Assembly (NCBI GenBank): GCA_947627455.1
Contig: CANQWC010000001.1
Span: 62,001-126,000 of the forward strand
DNA length: 64,000 nt
Origin: an uncultured Clostridia bacterium
GTDB taxonomy: Bacteria > Bacillota > Clostridia > Oscillospirales > Ruminococcaceae
Direction of reading: 5' to 3'
Positions 16,369 to 26,011 of the stretch are shown here, piece after piece; the first letter of the stretch is position 1, and every line of letters starts with the position of its first letter. Below the pieces are notes generated by a model. The model had not been told where the DNA came from and did not search any database. It saw only the letters and a program-made list of their open reading frames with translations. The translations under genes were made by a program, and so were the position numbers.

Positions 16369-17247
16369 ATGCCGAGAAGTATGACAGGCTATGGCAGAGC
16401 CGTAAAAACTTTTGATGACCGTGAGGTCACGGTCGAGCTTAAAGCCGTGAATCACCGTTTCTTTGAATTCACCGCAAGAGCGCCGAGGCAGTATGCTTTT
16501 GTTGAGGAGCGCCTCAAGAAGCTTTTTTCGGCCGAGATCAACCGCGGAAAGGTCGAGGCGTTCGTTTCGGTGACTTCTGTCGGGGCGCCCGATGAGACCG
16601 TTGAGGCAAACCTCGAGGTTATCGAGAGCTATGTCACCGCGCTGAGGAATATTCAGTATAAGGTTGGGGCGGTCGATGACCTTGCGCTGTCGCACCTTTT
16701 GAAAATTCCCGAGGCGTTCACCGTCAAAAAGGTCGCGGAGGACGAAGAGCAGCTATGGGGCGAGATTTCGCAGACCGCGAACGAAGCGCTTGCGGCGTTC
16801 GTCTCGATGAGGCAGACGGAGGGCGAAAAGCTTCGGGCGGATATTCTTTTAAAGCTTGATGAGATCGAGGCCGACGTCAACAAGGTCGAGAAGCGCTCGC
16901 CCGAGGTCACGGCGGCTTACAGAGACAGGCTTTATTCAAAGCTTCGCGAGCTTTTGGAGGACAAGAACATCGACGAACAGAGGATTCTCACCGAGGCCGC
17001 GATATTCGCTGACAAGACAGCCGTCGACGAGGAGACAGTGAGGCTTAAGAGCCACATTTCGCAGTACCGCGAGATCCTCGCGAAAAGCGGGCCGATCGGC
17101 AAGCAGCTCGACTTTCTGATTCAGGAGTTCAACCGCGAGGTCAACACGATAGGCTCGAAGTGCAACGACCTTGAGATCACAAAAATCGTTCTTGAAATGA
17201 AAAACGCGGTCGAGAAGATCCGCGAACAGATTCAGAACATTGAATAG
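16369..17247 (+). CDS. yicC: YicC-family endoribonuclease
   Basis: 292 residues, the usual length. It has the conserved N-terminus MPRSMTGYGRA and VELKAVNHRFFEFTARAPRQ, and the C-terminal block IGKQLDFLIQEFNREVNTIGSKCND that defines the YicC/YloC family. E. coli YicC is reported to cleave RNA; the role in Clostridia is not settled. ATG 16369 has AAAGGAG 8 nt upstream. It opens an operon with remA, gmk and rpoZ, as yloC does in Bacillus. Confidence 0.92.
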   Translation: MPRSMTGYGRAVKTFDDREVTVELKAVNHRFFEFTARAPRQYAFVEERLKKLFSAEINRGKVEAFVSVTSVGAPDETVEANLEVIESYVTALRNIQYKVGAVDDLALSHLLKIPEAFTVKKVAEDEEQLWGEISQTANEALAAFVSMRQTEGEKLRADILLKLDEIEADVNKVEKRSPEVTAAYRDRLYSKLRELLEDKNIDEQRILTEAAIFADKTAVDEETVRLKSHISQYREILAKSGPIGKQLDFLIQEFNREVNTIGSKCNDLEITKIVLEMKNAVEKIREQIQNIE

Positions 17248-17259
17248 CGGGGCACGGCG

Positions 17260-17505
17260 ATGGACGTTATAAATATCGGGTATTCCTGCTATGTTCTTCG
17301 GGGGAGGATAATCGCGGTGGTCGAGCCCTCGAGCTCGCCGATAAAAAGGCTTGTTCAGGATGCAAGAGACAAGGGAACGCTTATCGACGCGACCTACGGC
17401 AAAAAGACCAAGTCGGTTATCGTCACCGACAGCGACCACGTTATTCTTTCTTCGAGAGCACCTGAATATATTCTTGACCCGAAAGGCGATGATAAAAATG
17501 AATAG
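17260..17505 (+). CDS. remA: RemA-family DNA-binding regulator (DUF370)
   Basis: 81 residues. [23 protein letters not shown] and a central [16 protein letters not shown] are the DUF370/RemA pattern. In B. subtilis RemA forms ring-like oligomers that wrap DNA and switch on matrix genes. Position between yicC and gmk is the conserved context, and its end overlaps the gmk start by 8 nt. The regulon here is unknown. Confidence 0.9.
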   Translation: MDVINIGYSCYVLRGRIIAVVEPSSSPIKRLVQDARDKGTLIDATYGKKTKSVIVTDSDHVILSSRAPEYILDPKGDDKNE

Positions 17506-18106
17506 AGGAACGCTTTACATCATTTCGGCGCCGTCGGGGACGGGAAAGGGAACCATTGTTTCGGAGATTTTAAAAGCTGACCCGAACATTCACTTTTCGG
17601 TCTCGGCGACGACAAGGGCCCCGCGAGAGGGCGAAAAAGACGGCGTAAACTATTACTTCATCAGCCGCGAGGAATTTCAGGGGCTTGTCGACAGCGGAGG
17701 TATGCTTGAACACGCCGAGTTCTGCGGAAACTGCTACGGGACGCCGAAAAAGGCGGTATTCGACAAGCTTGCCGAGGGTCACGACGTTATACTTGAAATT
17801 GAAACCGTCGGCGCGATGAACGTCAAGGCGGCATGCCCCGAGGCGGTGTCGGTGTTTATTCTTCCGCCGTCGCTTAAAGAGCTTCGGCATAGGCTTGAAT
17901 CGCGCGGAACGGAAAGCGAAGAGACCGTCGCGAAAAGAATAGCCGAGGCAAGGGGAGAAATCGGGAAGGCGCGAAATTATGACTTTGTAGTCGTCAACGA
18001 CGACCTTGAAAAGGCGATCGAGGACGTCAGGGAAGTAATGAGAGCCGCAAAGAAATTGACAAAACTTAATCATGATACAATAGAAGGAGTGTTGAACAAA
18101 TGTTGA
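17498..18106 (+). CDS. gmk: Guanylate kinase
   Basis: 202 residues. It phosphorylates GMP to GDP. The P-loop [11 protein letters not shown] is at about 8-18, and the GMP-binding region contains [19 protein letters not shown] and the later EIETVGA. ATG 17498 is preferred to 17489, which would sit only 2 nt after the AAAGG site. It overlaps remA at its start and rpoZ at its end. Confidence 0.96.
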   Translation: MNRGTLYIISAPSGTGKGTIVSEILKADPNIHFSVSATTRAPREGEKDGVNYYFISREEFQGLVDSGGMLEHAEFCGNCYGTPKKAVFDKLAEGHDVILEIETVGAMNVKAACPEAVSVFILPPSLKELRHRLESRGTESEETVAKRIAEARGEIGKARNYDFVVVNDDLEKAIEDVREVMRAAKKLTKLNHDTIEGVLNKC

Positions 18107-18309
18107 GACCGTCAAGCTCACAAATTTTAAAGAACGGTGAGAGCAACTATTCGCTGGTGATCGCTGTTGCGAGGCGAGCAAGGCAAATAATCGACGACGC
18201 CTTTGAAGAAAAGGTCATCATCGACGAAAAGCCCGTTAAAACCGCCGTTGAGCAGTTCGCAAAGGGCGAGTACCGCCTTGTTGAGGACCCCTCGCTCAAG
18301 AAAAAGTGA
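18100..18309 (+). CDS. rpoZ: RNA polymerase omega subunit
   Basis: 69 residues. The conserved omega core SNYSLVIAVARRARQI is at about 15-30. Omega stabilises the beta-prime subunit of RNA polymerase. It overlaps gmk by 7 nt and its TGA overlaps the GTG start of priA, so the block is tightly coupled. In B. subtilis coaBC sits between rpoZ and priA; here it does not. Confidence 0.92.
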   Translation: MLRPSSSQILKNGESNYSLVIAVARRARQIIDDAFEEKVIIDEKPVKTAVEQFAKGEYRLVEDPSLKKK

Positions 18310-20744
18310 TAACCGCGGCAAAGGTCGCTCTTTCGGGGACGGCCTACGGCTTTGACATTGAGTATACCTATCGCTGCCCCGAGCTTTTGGTCGGCACACT
18401 TCGCGAGGGAATGAGGGTTCTTGTTCCGTTCGGGAGGGGTAACCGAAAGCGGGTAGGGCTTGTGATGAGGGTATACCGCCGCGAGGACGAGGAGGGCATC
18501 AAGCCGATTCTCTCGCTTATCGACCGCGCACCGCTTATCGGCGAGGAGGCCGCCGAGCTCATCAGATGGCTTAAAGACCGAACATTCTGCACCTTTTATG
18601 AGGCGTTCAGAACGGTCGTGCCGTCGGGGTATTCCGTAAGCGTAGGGGATTCTTATTCGCTCTCGCCGCAGAGGCCGACCGAGGACGACCCGCTTTCGGA
18701 GGCCGAGCAGGAGCTTTATGACGCGCTTCTTTCGGCGAGGACGAAAAAGAGCTTCGATGAGATCATTTCGGCGGCGGACAGGGGATTGCTCTCTTCGCTC
18801 GCGGAAAAAGGACTTTTGGAGCGCGGCGATGAGATAAAGAGAAGAGTCGGCGACGAGACCGTCTCGATGCTTAAGCTTTCGGACAGCTTTGCTTCTGATC
18901 CTGCGGCGTTCAGCCTTACGCCGAAGCAGCGGCTTATCGCGGAATTTTTGGAGGAAAACGGCGCGGCTTCGGTTAAGGAGACGCTGTATTACCTCGGAGT
19001 CACGAGGACGATTGTCGGGACGATGCTTAAAAACGGCGTTCTTGAAGAATATAAGTATGAGGTCTTTCGCACGCCCGAAATCGAGGGCAGGGGAATGAGC
19101 GCCGATGAGATCGTTCTTTCGGACGATCAGCAGTCGGCATACGACGGGATAATAAAGCTCGTCGATGACGGCAAGCCCGCGGGCGCGCTTCTGCACGGGG
19201 TCACGGGAAGCGGAAAAACCGCGGTGTTCATCAAGCTGATTCAGTCGGTGACAGAGCGCGGAAAATCCGCGATTCTGCTTGTGCCCGAGATATCGCTCAC
19301 GCCCCAGCTCGTCGGAAGATTTAAGGCGGCGTTCGGAGACACCGTCGCGGTGATACACTCGGCGCTTTCCCTCGGGCAGAGAATGGACGAGTATAAGCGC
19401 GCGAAATCGGGCGACGCAAAAATCGTCATCGGAACAAGAAGCGCGGTCTTTGCCCCGCTTTCAAACATAGGCATTATCATCATGGACGAGGAGGGCGAGG
19501 GAACTTATAAGTCGGAATCCTCGCCGAGATATCACGCAAGAGACGTTGCGATTCATCGCTGCGGAACGCATAACTGCGTGCTTCTGATGGCCTCGGCGAC
19601 GCCCTCGCTTGAAACATATTACTACGCAAAGAGCGGGAGGTACTCGCTGTTTGAGCTTAAAAAGCGTTTCAACGACGCGCCTCTGCCGAAAGTAGTTGTC
19701 GCGGATATGTCGCTTGAGGCGGAGAACGGCAACAGAACCCCTTTTTGCGAGGATCTTATCCGCGCGGTCAACGAAAATATCAAAAACGGCAGGCAGTCGA
19801 TACTGCTGCTCAACCGACGCGGCTATAACACCTTCGCGGTCTGCGCCGACTGCCGAACCGCCGTTAAATGCCCGAATTGCCTTCTTCCGCTGACTTTTCA
19901 CAAGCAGAGCGGCAGGCTTATGTGCCACTACTGCGGGCATTCGGTGAAATTCGAGGGCAGGTGCCCCGTCTGCGGGGGCGAGCGGGTGAGGACCTCGGGC
20001 GCGGGAACGCAGCTCATCGAGGAGGAGCTTTCGGAGCTCTTCAAGGGCGCGAGGATCCTCAGAATGGACGCCGACGCGGCTTCGTCGCGGCTTCAGTATG
20101 AGGAAAAATTCCGCGACTTTGAGGACGGAAAGTATGACATCATGATCGGCACCCAGATGATCGCAAAGGGGCTTGATTTCCCGAAGGTCACTCTTGTAGG
20201 CGTTATTTCGCTCGACAGCTCGCTCTTCGCGGGGAGTTATAAAAGCTTTGAGAGGACATTTTCGCTTCTGACCCAAGTCGTCGGGAGAGGCGGCAGGGGC
20301 GGCGAGAGCGGAGTCGCGTATATTCAGACTTTTCTGCCCGATCACCACATAATCGGGCTGGCCGCAAAACAGGACTACAAAGAATTTTATGAGCAGGAAA
20401 TTTCGCTTCGGCGGGAGCTTATCTATCCGCCGTTCTGCGACATCTGCGCGGTAACTTTAAGCTCGGTTCTTGAGTCTGACGCATATCGCGCGGCCGAGGC
20501 TTTTGTTGAGCTCATGAGAGAAAAAATCAATGAGCTGAGCGAGAAATTTCCGCTTCGGGTGCTCGGGCCCGCCAAGGCGGGGCAGGGCAGGGCGAACGGA
20601 AAATACCGATACGCTCTTACGGTCAAATGCCGAAATTCAAAGGCTTTCAGGGAGTTTATATCGGGGCTTCTGATATCGGCTTCAAAGGACAGGCGGTTTG
20701 CAAACGTCCGCGTGGCGGCGGATATCAACCCTGAAAATATATGA
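18306..20744 (+). CDS. priA: Primosomal protein N' (replication restart helicase PriA)
   Basis: 812 residues. PriA recognises stalled forks and reloads the replicative helicase. After the 3'-DNA-binding N-terminal domain come Walker A GVTGSGKT (about 298-305), the DEEG box (about 393-396) and eight Cys in four CxxC pairs (about 514-559) that bind two zincs inside the helicase core. A motif like QVVGRGGRGGESG marks motif VI. The GTG start overlaps the rpoZ stop. Confidence 0.96.
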   Translation: MITAAKVALSGTAYGFDIEYTYRCPELLVGTLREGMRVLVPFGRGNRKRVGLVMRVYRREDEEGIKPILSLIDRAPLIGEEAAELIRWLKDRTFCTFYEAFRTVVPSGYSVSVGDSYSLSPQRPTEDDPLSEAEQELYDALLSARTKKSFDEIISAADRGLLSSLAEKGLLERGDEIKRRVGDETVSMLKLSDSFASDPAAFSLTPKQRLIAEFLEENGAASVKETLYYLGVTRTIVGTMLKNGVLEEYKYEVFRTPEIEGRGMSADEIVLSDDQQSAYDGIIKLVDDGKPAGALLHGVTGSGKTAVFIKLIQSVTERGKSAILLVPEISLTPQLVGRFKAAFGDTVAVIHSALSLGQRMDEYKRAKSGDAKIVIGTRSAVFAPLSNIGIIIMDEEGEGTYKSESSPRYHARDVAIHRCGTHNCVLLMASATPSLETYYYAKSGRYSLFELKKRFNDAPLPKVVVADMSLEAENGNRTPFCEDLIRAVNENIKNGRQSILLLNRRGYNTFAVCADCRTAVKCPNCLLPLTFHKQSGRLMCHYCGHSVKFEGRCPVCGGERVRTSGAGTQLIEEELSELFKGARILRMDADAASSRLQYEEKFRDFEDGKYDIMIGTQMIAKGLDFPKVTLVGVISLDSSLFAGSYKSFERTFSLLTQVVGRGGRGGESGVAYIQTFLPDHHIIGLAAKQDYKEFYEQEISLRRELIYPPFCDICAVTLSSVLESDAYRAAEAFVELMREKINELSEKFPLRVLGPAKAGQGRANGKYRYALTVKCRNSKAFREFISGLLISASKDRRFANVRVAADINPENI

Positions 20745-20760
20745 AAGGATATGTTAATTT

Positions 20761-21237
20761 ATGGCATTGAGAAATATAGTTACCGACGGCGACCCCGTTC
20801 TTCTGAAACACTGCAAACCCGTTGAGAAGTTTGACTCGCGGCTCGCGGAGCTTTTGGACGACATGGCCGAGACGATGTATAACGCCGATGGCCTCGGGCT
20901 TGCCGCGCCGCAGGTCGGGATAATCCGCAGGGCGGTGGTCATCGACGTCTCGCAGGACAAATCGGGGCTCATCGAGCTTGTCAACCCCGAGATCACCGAG
21001 CGCTCGGAGCAGACCCAGTACGGCACCGAGGGCTGTCTTTCCTATCCCGAGCTCTACGGATACGTCACAAGGCCGATGACGGTAAAATTCCGCGCTTACG
21101 ACAGGCACGGAAATCTCTATGAAAAAGAGGTCAGCGGGCTTTTCGCGAGGGCGGTGTGCCATGAGCTTGACCACCTTGACGGGCGGGTGCTGCCCGACAA
21201 CATCGAGGCGCCCTATGACCCGAAAAAGGACGAATAA
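20761..21237 (+). CDS. def: Peptide deformylase
   Basis: 158 residues. It removes the formyl group from nascent N-terminal methionine. All three metal-site motifs are intact: GLAAPQVG (46-53), GCLSYP (91-96) with the Cys ligand, and HELDH (134-138) with two His and the catalytic Glu. ATG 20761 follows AAAGGA by 9 nt. It pairs with fmt 23 nt downstream, the usual def-fmt order. Confidence 0.97.
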   Translation: MALRNIVTDGDPVLLKHCKPVEKFDSRLAELLDDMAETMYNADGLGLAAPQVGIIRRAVVIDVSQDKSGLIELVNPEITERSEQTQYGTEGCLSYPELYGYVTRPMTVKFRAYDRHGNLYEKEVSGLFARAVCHELDHLDGRVLPDNIEAPYDPKKDE

Positions 21238-21260
21238 TTTTTGAGAAAGACTGATATCAT

Positions 21261-22190
21261 ATGAATATAGTTTTCATGGGAACGCCCGACTTTGCGGTGC
21301 CCTCGCTTGAAGCGATAATCGCGGCGGGGCATAAGGTCTCGGCGGTGTTCACCCAGTCGGACAAGCCGAAGGGCAGGGGAATGAAGCTTACGCCTCCGCC
21401 CGTCAAGGAGCTTGCGCTTTCGGTCGGGATACCCGTTTTTCAGCCCGAATCGCTTAAAAAAGAGGTTGAGACCGTCGCGCCGCAGATAAGGGCCATGTCG
21501 CCCGACTGCATCGTTGTGGTGGCTTACGGAAAGCTTCTGCCGCCAGAGATTCTGAAAATTCCGAGGCTCGGCTGCGTGAATGTTCACGGCTCGCTTCTGC
21601 CGAAATACCGAGGAGCGGCGCCGATTCAGTGGACGGTCATCAACGGCGACGAGTACGGCGGGGTCACGACGATGCTCATGGCCGAGGGCATGGACACGGG
21701 AGATATGCTGCTCAGAAAGGCGGTAAAGGTCGGCGAGAACGAGACTGCCGCGGAATATTACGACAGGCTGTCGCTTGTCGGGGCGGAGCTTTTGGTTGAG
21801 ACCCTGAAGCGGCTTGAAACGGGGAATATCACCCCCGAGCCGCAGAATAACGGCGAGGCTACCCTCGCGCCGATGCTCAATAAAGAGATGTCGCCGACGG
21901 ATTTTTCAAGGTCGGCAAAAGAGGTCTGCGCACATATAAACGGGCTGTCTGATTGGCCCTGCGCGACTGCGGTTCTCGACGGGAAAAAGCTTAAGCTTTA
22001 TCGCGCCGAGGTGGCGGAGAAATCATCAAAAGGACGCGCGGGAGAGATCACCGACGAGAAAAAATTCACCGTTTCATGCGGCGAGGGAAGCGTAAATATC
22101 CTCGAAATTCAGGCGGAGGGCTCGCGGAGAATGCCGAGCTCGGACTACCTCAGAGGGCACCCGATAAAAAAAGGCACGGTGCTTGAATAG
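21261..22190 (+). CDS. fmt: Methionyl-tRNA formyltransferase
   Basis: 309 residues. It formylates initiator Met-tRNA using 10-formyl-THF. The N-terminal catalytic domain has MGTPDFAVPSLEA, QSDKPKGRGMK and the signature HGSLLPKYRGAAPIQW (about 111-126) with the active-site Asn/His region. The C-terminal tRNA-binding OB domain begins near residue 205. It works with def directly upstream. Confidence 0.97.
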   Translation: MNIVFMGTPDFAVPSLEAIIAAGHKVSAVFTQSDKPKGRGMKLTPPPVKELALSVGIPVFQPESLKKEVETVAPQIRAMSPDCIVVVAYGKLLPPEILKIPRLGCVNVHGSLLPKYRGAAPIQWTVINGDEYGGVTTMLMAEGMDTGDMLLRKAVKVGENETAAEYYDRLSLVGAELLVETLKRLETGNITPEPQNNGEATLAPMLNKEMSPTDFSRSAKEVCAHINGLSDWPCATAVLDGKKLKLYRAEVAEKSSKGRAGEITDEKKFTVSCGEGSVNILEIQAEGSRRMPSSDYLRGHPIKKGTVLE

Positions 22191-22210
22191 ACCTCGGAAA
22201 GGAAGAAATT

Positions 22211-22912
22211 ATGCCGTATTCATATTTTGATTACACCTATATCGTGCTGATACCTGCGCTTATACTGGCGTTTTATGCGCAGTTCAAGGTCAACTCGACA
22301 TTTAAAAAATACTCGAAAGTCAGAAGCTCGCGCGGGATCACGGGAGCGCAGGTCGCGAGGAGAATTTTGGACGCGAACGGGCTTTTCGACGTCAAGATCG
22401 CACACATCGCGGGGAACCTCACCGACAACTATAACCCGCAAAACAAGACGCTTTCGCTCTCGGACAGCACCTATGACTCGGATTCGGTCGCGGCCCTCGG
22501 GGTTGCGGCACATGAATGCGGGCACGCGGTTCAGCACGCGGTCGGGTATATGCCGATTAAAATCAGAATGAGCCTTGTCGCGATCACGCCGATAGGCACA
22601 AAGGCGGGCTTCATTCTTCTGATGATAGGACTTATCTTCGCGAACCAGATGCTCGCGCTTATCGGGCTTGCGCTTTATTCGCTAATCGCGCTGTTTCAGC
22701 TTGTGACGCTGCCCGTTGAGTTCAACGCTTCAAGCCGCGCGCTCAGGACGCTTGAGGAGGATTTTATTCTTGAATCGGACGAAGTGCCCTACGCAAGAAA
22801 GGTTCTTTCGGCGGCAGCGCTGACCTATGTCGCGGCGCTTGTGAGCTCGATTGCCCAGATATTCAGGCTGTTTCTGATTATCAGCAGCAGCAACGGCAGG
22901 AGGCGCCGCTGA
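22211..22912 (+). CDS. Zinc metallopeptidase, YugP-like membrane protein
   Basis: 233 residues with a zincin motif HECGH (101-105) in AAHECGHAVQHAVGY. It has an N-terminal transmembrane helix (about 7-24), two more near 119-160, and a C-terminal one near 200-225. This is the neutral zinc metallopeptidase_2 (YugP) family, a membrane protease of unknown target. It sits between fmt and rsmB, where B. subtilis has no gene, and its stop overlaps the rsmB start. Confidence 0.88.
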   Translation: MPYSYFDYTYIVLIPALILAFYAQFKVNSTFKKYSKVRSSRGITGAQVARRILDANGLFDVKIAHIAGNLTDNYNPQNKTLSLSDSTYDSDSVAALGVAAHECGHAVQHAVGYMPIKIRMSLVAITPIGTKAGFILLMIGLIFANQMLALIGLALYSLIALFQLVTLPVEFNASSRALRTLEEDFILESDEVPYARKVLSAAALTYVAALVSSIAQIFRLFLIISSSNGRRRR

Positions 22913-24216
22913 TGAGGTCGCCGAGGCAGATCTGCCTTGAGCTTCTCTCGGCAACAGAGCGCGGGAGCGAGTATTCTAACATCGCGCTCGACGGTGCGCT
23001 GAAAAAATATCGGGATCTGCGGGACATCGACAGGCGGTTTATCTCGGCGCTTTATTACGGGGTTCTCGAGAGAAAGATTACCCTCGACGCTGTTATTGAC
23101 AGATACTGCCAAAGGCCCGCGGACAGGCTTTCTTCGGAACTTCGGCAGATTCTCAGAATGGGCGTTTATCAGATTCTTTATATGGATTCGGTGCCCGAGA
23201 GCGCCGCGGTCAACGAGAGCGTAGCGCTCGCGAAGGAGCTTAAAAACAAGGGCGCGTCGGGGTTTGTGAACGCGCTGCTCCGTGAGTTTATTCGCGACGG
23301 GGAGAGGATACCTCAGAGCAGTGTAAAGCTTAAAGACTTGTCAGTTAAATTTTCCTGCCCCGATTGGATAGTCGGCTCGTTTATTTCGGATTACAGTGAG
23401 GAGAGAGCGGTGAAAATCCTCGAAAGCTCGCTGAATCGCGCTCCGATGACCGCAAGGCTTAACACCGCGAAATTTTCGCTCGATGAGATTTTATCAGAGC
23501 TTGAAACTGAAAATATCAGTGTAAAGCTGAGCAGCTTTACAGACAGCTGCGCTGAGATTTCGGGCTGCGGCTCGGTTGAGGGGCTCGGGGCATATAAAAA
23601 AGGCATGCTTCACATTCAGGATCTCTCCTGTCAGCTTTGCTGCAGGGAGCTTGAAGCCCGCGAGGGGGACACGGTTCTTGATCTATGCTCGGCGCCGGGC
23701 GGAAAGGCCTTCACGATAGCCGAGATGATGGCGGACAAGGGGAAGGTTCTTGCGTTTGATCTTCACCCGAACAGGGCAAGGCTTATCGCCTCGGGGGCGA
23801 AGCGGCTCGGACTTGAATCGGTGACGGCGGGGGTAAACAACGCGAAGATTTTCAATGAAAAGCTGCCGCTCGCCGACAGGGTTTTGTGCGACGTTCCCTG
23901 CTCGGGGCTCGGGGTAATCAGGCGAAAACCCGATATAAAATATAAACCCGAGGGCGACGCGCAAAAGCTCCCCGAGATTCAGTTTGAGATACTTAAGACA
24001 TCTGCGGGATACCTTAAAGAGGGCGGGATACTCGTCTACTCGACCTGTACGCTTCGCAAAAAGGAGAACGAAGAAGTCGCCGAGAGGTTTCTTTCGGAGT
24101 GCCGAGATTTTGAGCCTGCGGGGCTTTCGGTCTTTGAGGGCCCGAGCGTGACCATCACCCCCGATATGTTTATGAGCGACGGATTTTTCATCGCAAAATT
24201 CAGAAGAAAGCGGTGA
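22912..24216 (+). CDS. rsmB: 16S rRNA (cytosine967-C5)-methyltransferase
   Basis: 434 residues. A NusB-like N-terminal domain (about 1-140) precedes a SAM methyltransferase with LDLCSAPGGKAF (about 254-265), VPCSGLGVIRRKPDIK (active Cys) and YSTCTLRKKENE (second Cys). RsmB methylates C967 of 16S rRNA. Start and stop overlap the neighbours (22912, and rlmN at 24213). Confidence 0.95.
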   Translation: MRSPRQICLELLSATERGSEYSNIALDGALKKYRDLRDIDRRFISALYYGVLERKITLDAVIDRYCQRPADRLSSELRQILRMGVYQILYMDSVPESAAVNESVALAKELKNKGASGFVNALLREFIRDGERIPQSSVKLKDLSVKFSCPDWIVGSFISDYSEERAVKILESSLNRAPMTARLNTAKFSLDEILSELETENISVKLSSFTDSCAEISGCGSVEGLGAYKKGMLHIQDLSCQLCCRELEAREGDTVLDLCSAPGGKAFTIAEMMADKGKVLAFDLHPNRARLIASGAKRLGLESVTAGVNNAKIFNEKLPLADRVLCDVPCSGLGVIRRKPDIKYKPEGDAQKLPEIQFEILKTSAGYLKEGGILVYSTCTLRKKENEEVAERFLSECRDFEPAGLSVFEGPSVTITPDMFMSDGFFIAKFRRKR

Positions 24217-25247
24217 GCGACTTGACGGATATTCTCGCGATGACGCTTGACGAGCTTAAAGAGCGGCTTACAGAGCTCGGCGAAAAGCCCTTTCGCGCCG
24301 CGCAGATCTTTGAATGGCTGCACAAAAAGCGCGTCGGAAGCTTTGACGAAATGACAAATATTTCGGCAGCGCTCAGGGAAAAGCTTAAATCGGAATTTTC
24401 GTTTGAACATATACAGCCCGTTCGGGTGCTGAAATCGCAAAAGGACGGGACGGAAAAGATTCTTTACGCGCTTGCGGACGGCAACCACATCGAGACCGTT
24501 CTGATGAGCTATGAGCACGGCGATTCGCTCTGCGTTTCAAGCCAGGCGGGCTGCCGAATGGGGTGCAGGTTCTGCGCTTCGACCATCGCGGGATTCAAGA
24601 GAAATCTTGAGCCGCAGGAGATACTCGGGCAGCTTTACGAGACCGAGAGGGTCACTGGGAGAAAGGTTTCGAGCATCGTTCTGATGGGCATCGGCGAGCC
24701 GCTCGACAACTTCGACAACGTCGTGAAGTTTCTGAAAATCCTCTCGAGCCCCGAGGGCACGAATATGAGCCTGAGACATGTTTCGCTGTCGACCTGCGGG
24801 CTTGTCGACAGGATTTATGACCTTGCGGAGCTCGATTTGGGGCTTACGCTCTCGATATCGCTTCATAGCCCGTATAACGCGAAGAGAAGCGAGCTTATGC
24901 CGATAAATAACAGATATAAAATCGAGGAGCTTATGAAGGCCTGCCGAGATTATTTCGCGAAAACGGGGCGGAGGATATCCTTTGAATATGCCCTTATCGA
25001 GGGCGAGAACGACTCGCCCGAGGACGCGAAGGCGCTTGTTTCGATTCTCGGCGGAATGCCGTATCACATAAATATCATACCCGTCAACAGCATCAAGGAG
25101 CGGAATTACCGCTCGGACAGACCCGCAGCGCAAAGGTTCTGCGCGCTGCTGACGGAGCTTGGCGCAAACGCGACCGTAAGGCGCACCCTCGGCGCCGATA
25201 TAAATGCCGCCTGCGGTCAGCTCAGGCGGGAATATGAGGGAATTTAA
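24213..25247 (+). CDS. rlmN: Dual-specificity RNA methyltransferase RlmN
   Basis: 344 residues. A radical-SAM enzyme that methylates C2 of A2503 in 23S rRNA and A37 in some tRNAs. The [4Fe-4S] cysteines are C114, C118 and C121 in CRMGCRFCAS, and a conserved C-terminal Cys in INAACGQLR forms the methyl-carrying site. The GTG start overlaps the rsmB stop by 4 nt. Confidence 0.97.
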   Translation: MSDLTDILAMTLDELKERLTELGEKPFRAAQIFEWLHKKRVGSFDEMTNISAALREKLKSEFSFEHIQPVRVLKSQKDGTEKILYALADGNHIETVLMSYEHGDSLCVSSQAGCRMGCRFCASTIAGFKRNLEPQEILGQLYETERVTGRKVSSIVLMGIGEPLDNFDNVVKFLKILSSPEGTNMSLRHVSLSTCGLVDRIYDLAELDLGLTLSISLHSPYNAKRSELMPINNRYKIEELMKACRDYFAKTGRRISFEYALIEGENDSPEDAKALVSILGGMPYHINIIPVNSIKERNYRSDRPAAQRFCALLTELGANATVRRTLGADINAACGQLRREYEGI

Positions 25248-25267
25248 ACAACGCGGAGGGAAATCCG

Positions 25268-25993
25268 ATGATAATGACAGCTAAAACCGATATAGGAAAG
25301 GCCCGCTCGGAAAATCAGGACAGATTCAGGATCTGCGAGATCGACGACAAAACGGCCATCGCGGTCGTCTGCGACGGAATGGGCGGAACAAAGGGCGGCG
25401 GCGTCGCGAGCGAGATAGCCTCGAACGCGGTTTATGATCGCCTTTGCCTGAGCTATCGCGACGGAATGGAGCCGAGGGCTGTCAAGTCGATGCTCGTTTC
25501 GTCGGTCACGGCGGCAAACTCGATCGTTTATGACCGAAGCCGAGAGAGCGATGAAAACCGAGGAATGGGAACGACCTGCGTTGCCGCGCTTGTACATAGC
25601 GGGCTGGTTTCGGTCGCGAGCGTCGGCGATTCGCGGGCATATATTCTTGACGGCAGCGGAATCAGACAGATAACAAACGATCACACCGTTGTTCAGTATC
25701 TTAAGGCACACGGAATGCTCGACGACGACGCAAAGGCAAGCAGCATGAAAAACGTCATCACAAGGGCGGTCGGGGTCGAGCCGACGGTGGACGTCGACTA
25801 TTTTGAATTTGCCGCAGAGCAGGGCTCGGTGCTTCTTATCTGCACCGACGGGCTCACAAACTACTGCTCGGACGATTTTCTTTACTCAAAGGTCTACAAG
25901 GCTCCGCTCGATTCTGCGGCGGAGGAGCTTATAGAATACGCCAACAGCTGCGGCGGTAAGGACAATATCACCGTTGCGCTGGTGCTGATATAA
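25268..25993 (+). CDS. prpC: PP2C-type protein phosphatase
   Basis: 241 residues. Metal-binding PP2C motifs are all seen: SENQDRF (about 15-21), VCDGMGGTKGGGVAS (about 37-51), GDSRAYIL and ICTDGLTNY. It should reverse phosphorylation by the PASTA kinase encoded 18 nt downstream, as PrpC and PrkC do in B. subtilis. The ATG has GGAGGG 7 nt upstream. Confidence 0.93.
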   Translation: MIMTAKTDIGKARSENQDRFRICEIDDKTAIAVVCDGMGGTKGGGVASEIASNAVYDRLCLSYRDGMEPRAVKSMLVSSVTAANSIVYDRSRESDENRGMGTTCVAALVHSGLVSVASVGDSRAYILDGSGIRQITNDHTVVQYLKAHGMLDDDAKASSMKNVITRAVGVEPTVDVDYFEFAAEQGSVLLICTDGLTNYCSDDFLYSKVYKAPLDSAAEELIEYANSCGGKDNITVALVLI

Positions 25994-26011
25994 AAGGAAG
26001 GAGAGGTTTGT

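Noticed and set aside
18147..19358. 403-codon minus-strand ORF opposite priA
   Set aside because: Arg/Leu-rich low-complexity translation with no motif; the plus-strand PriA has all helicase motifs over the same bases.
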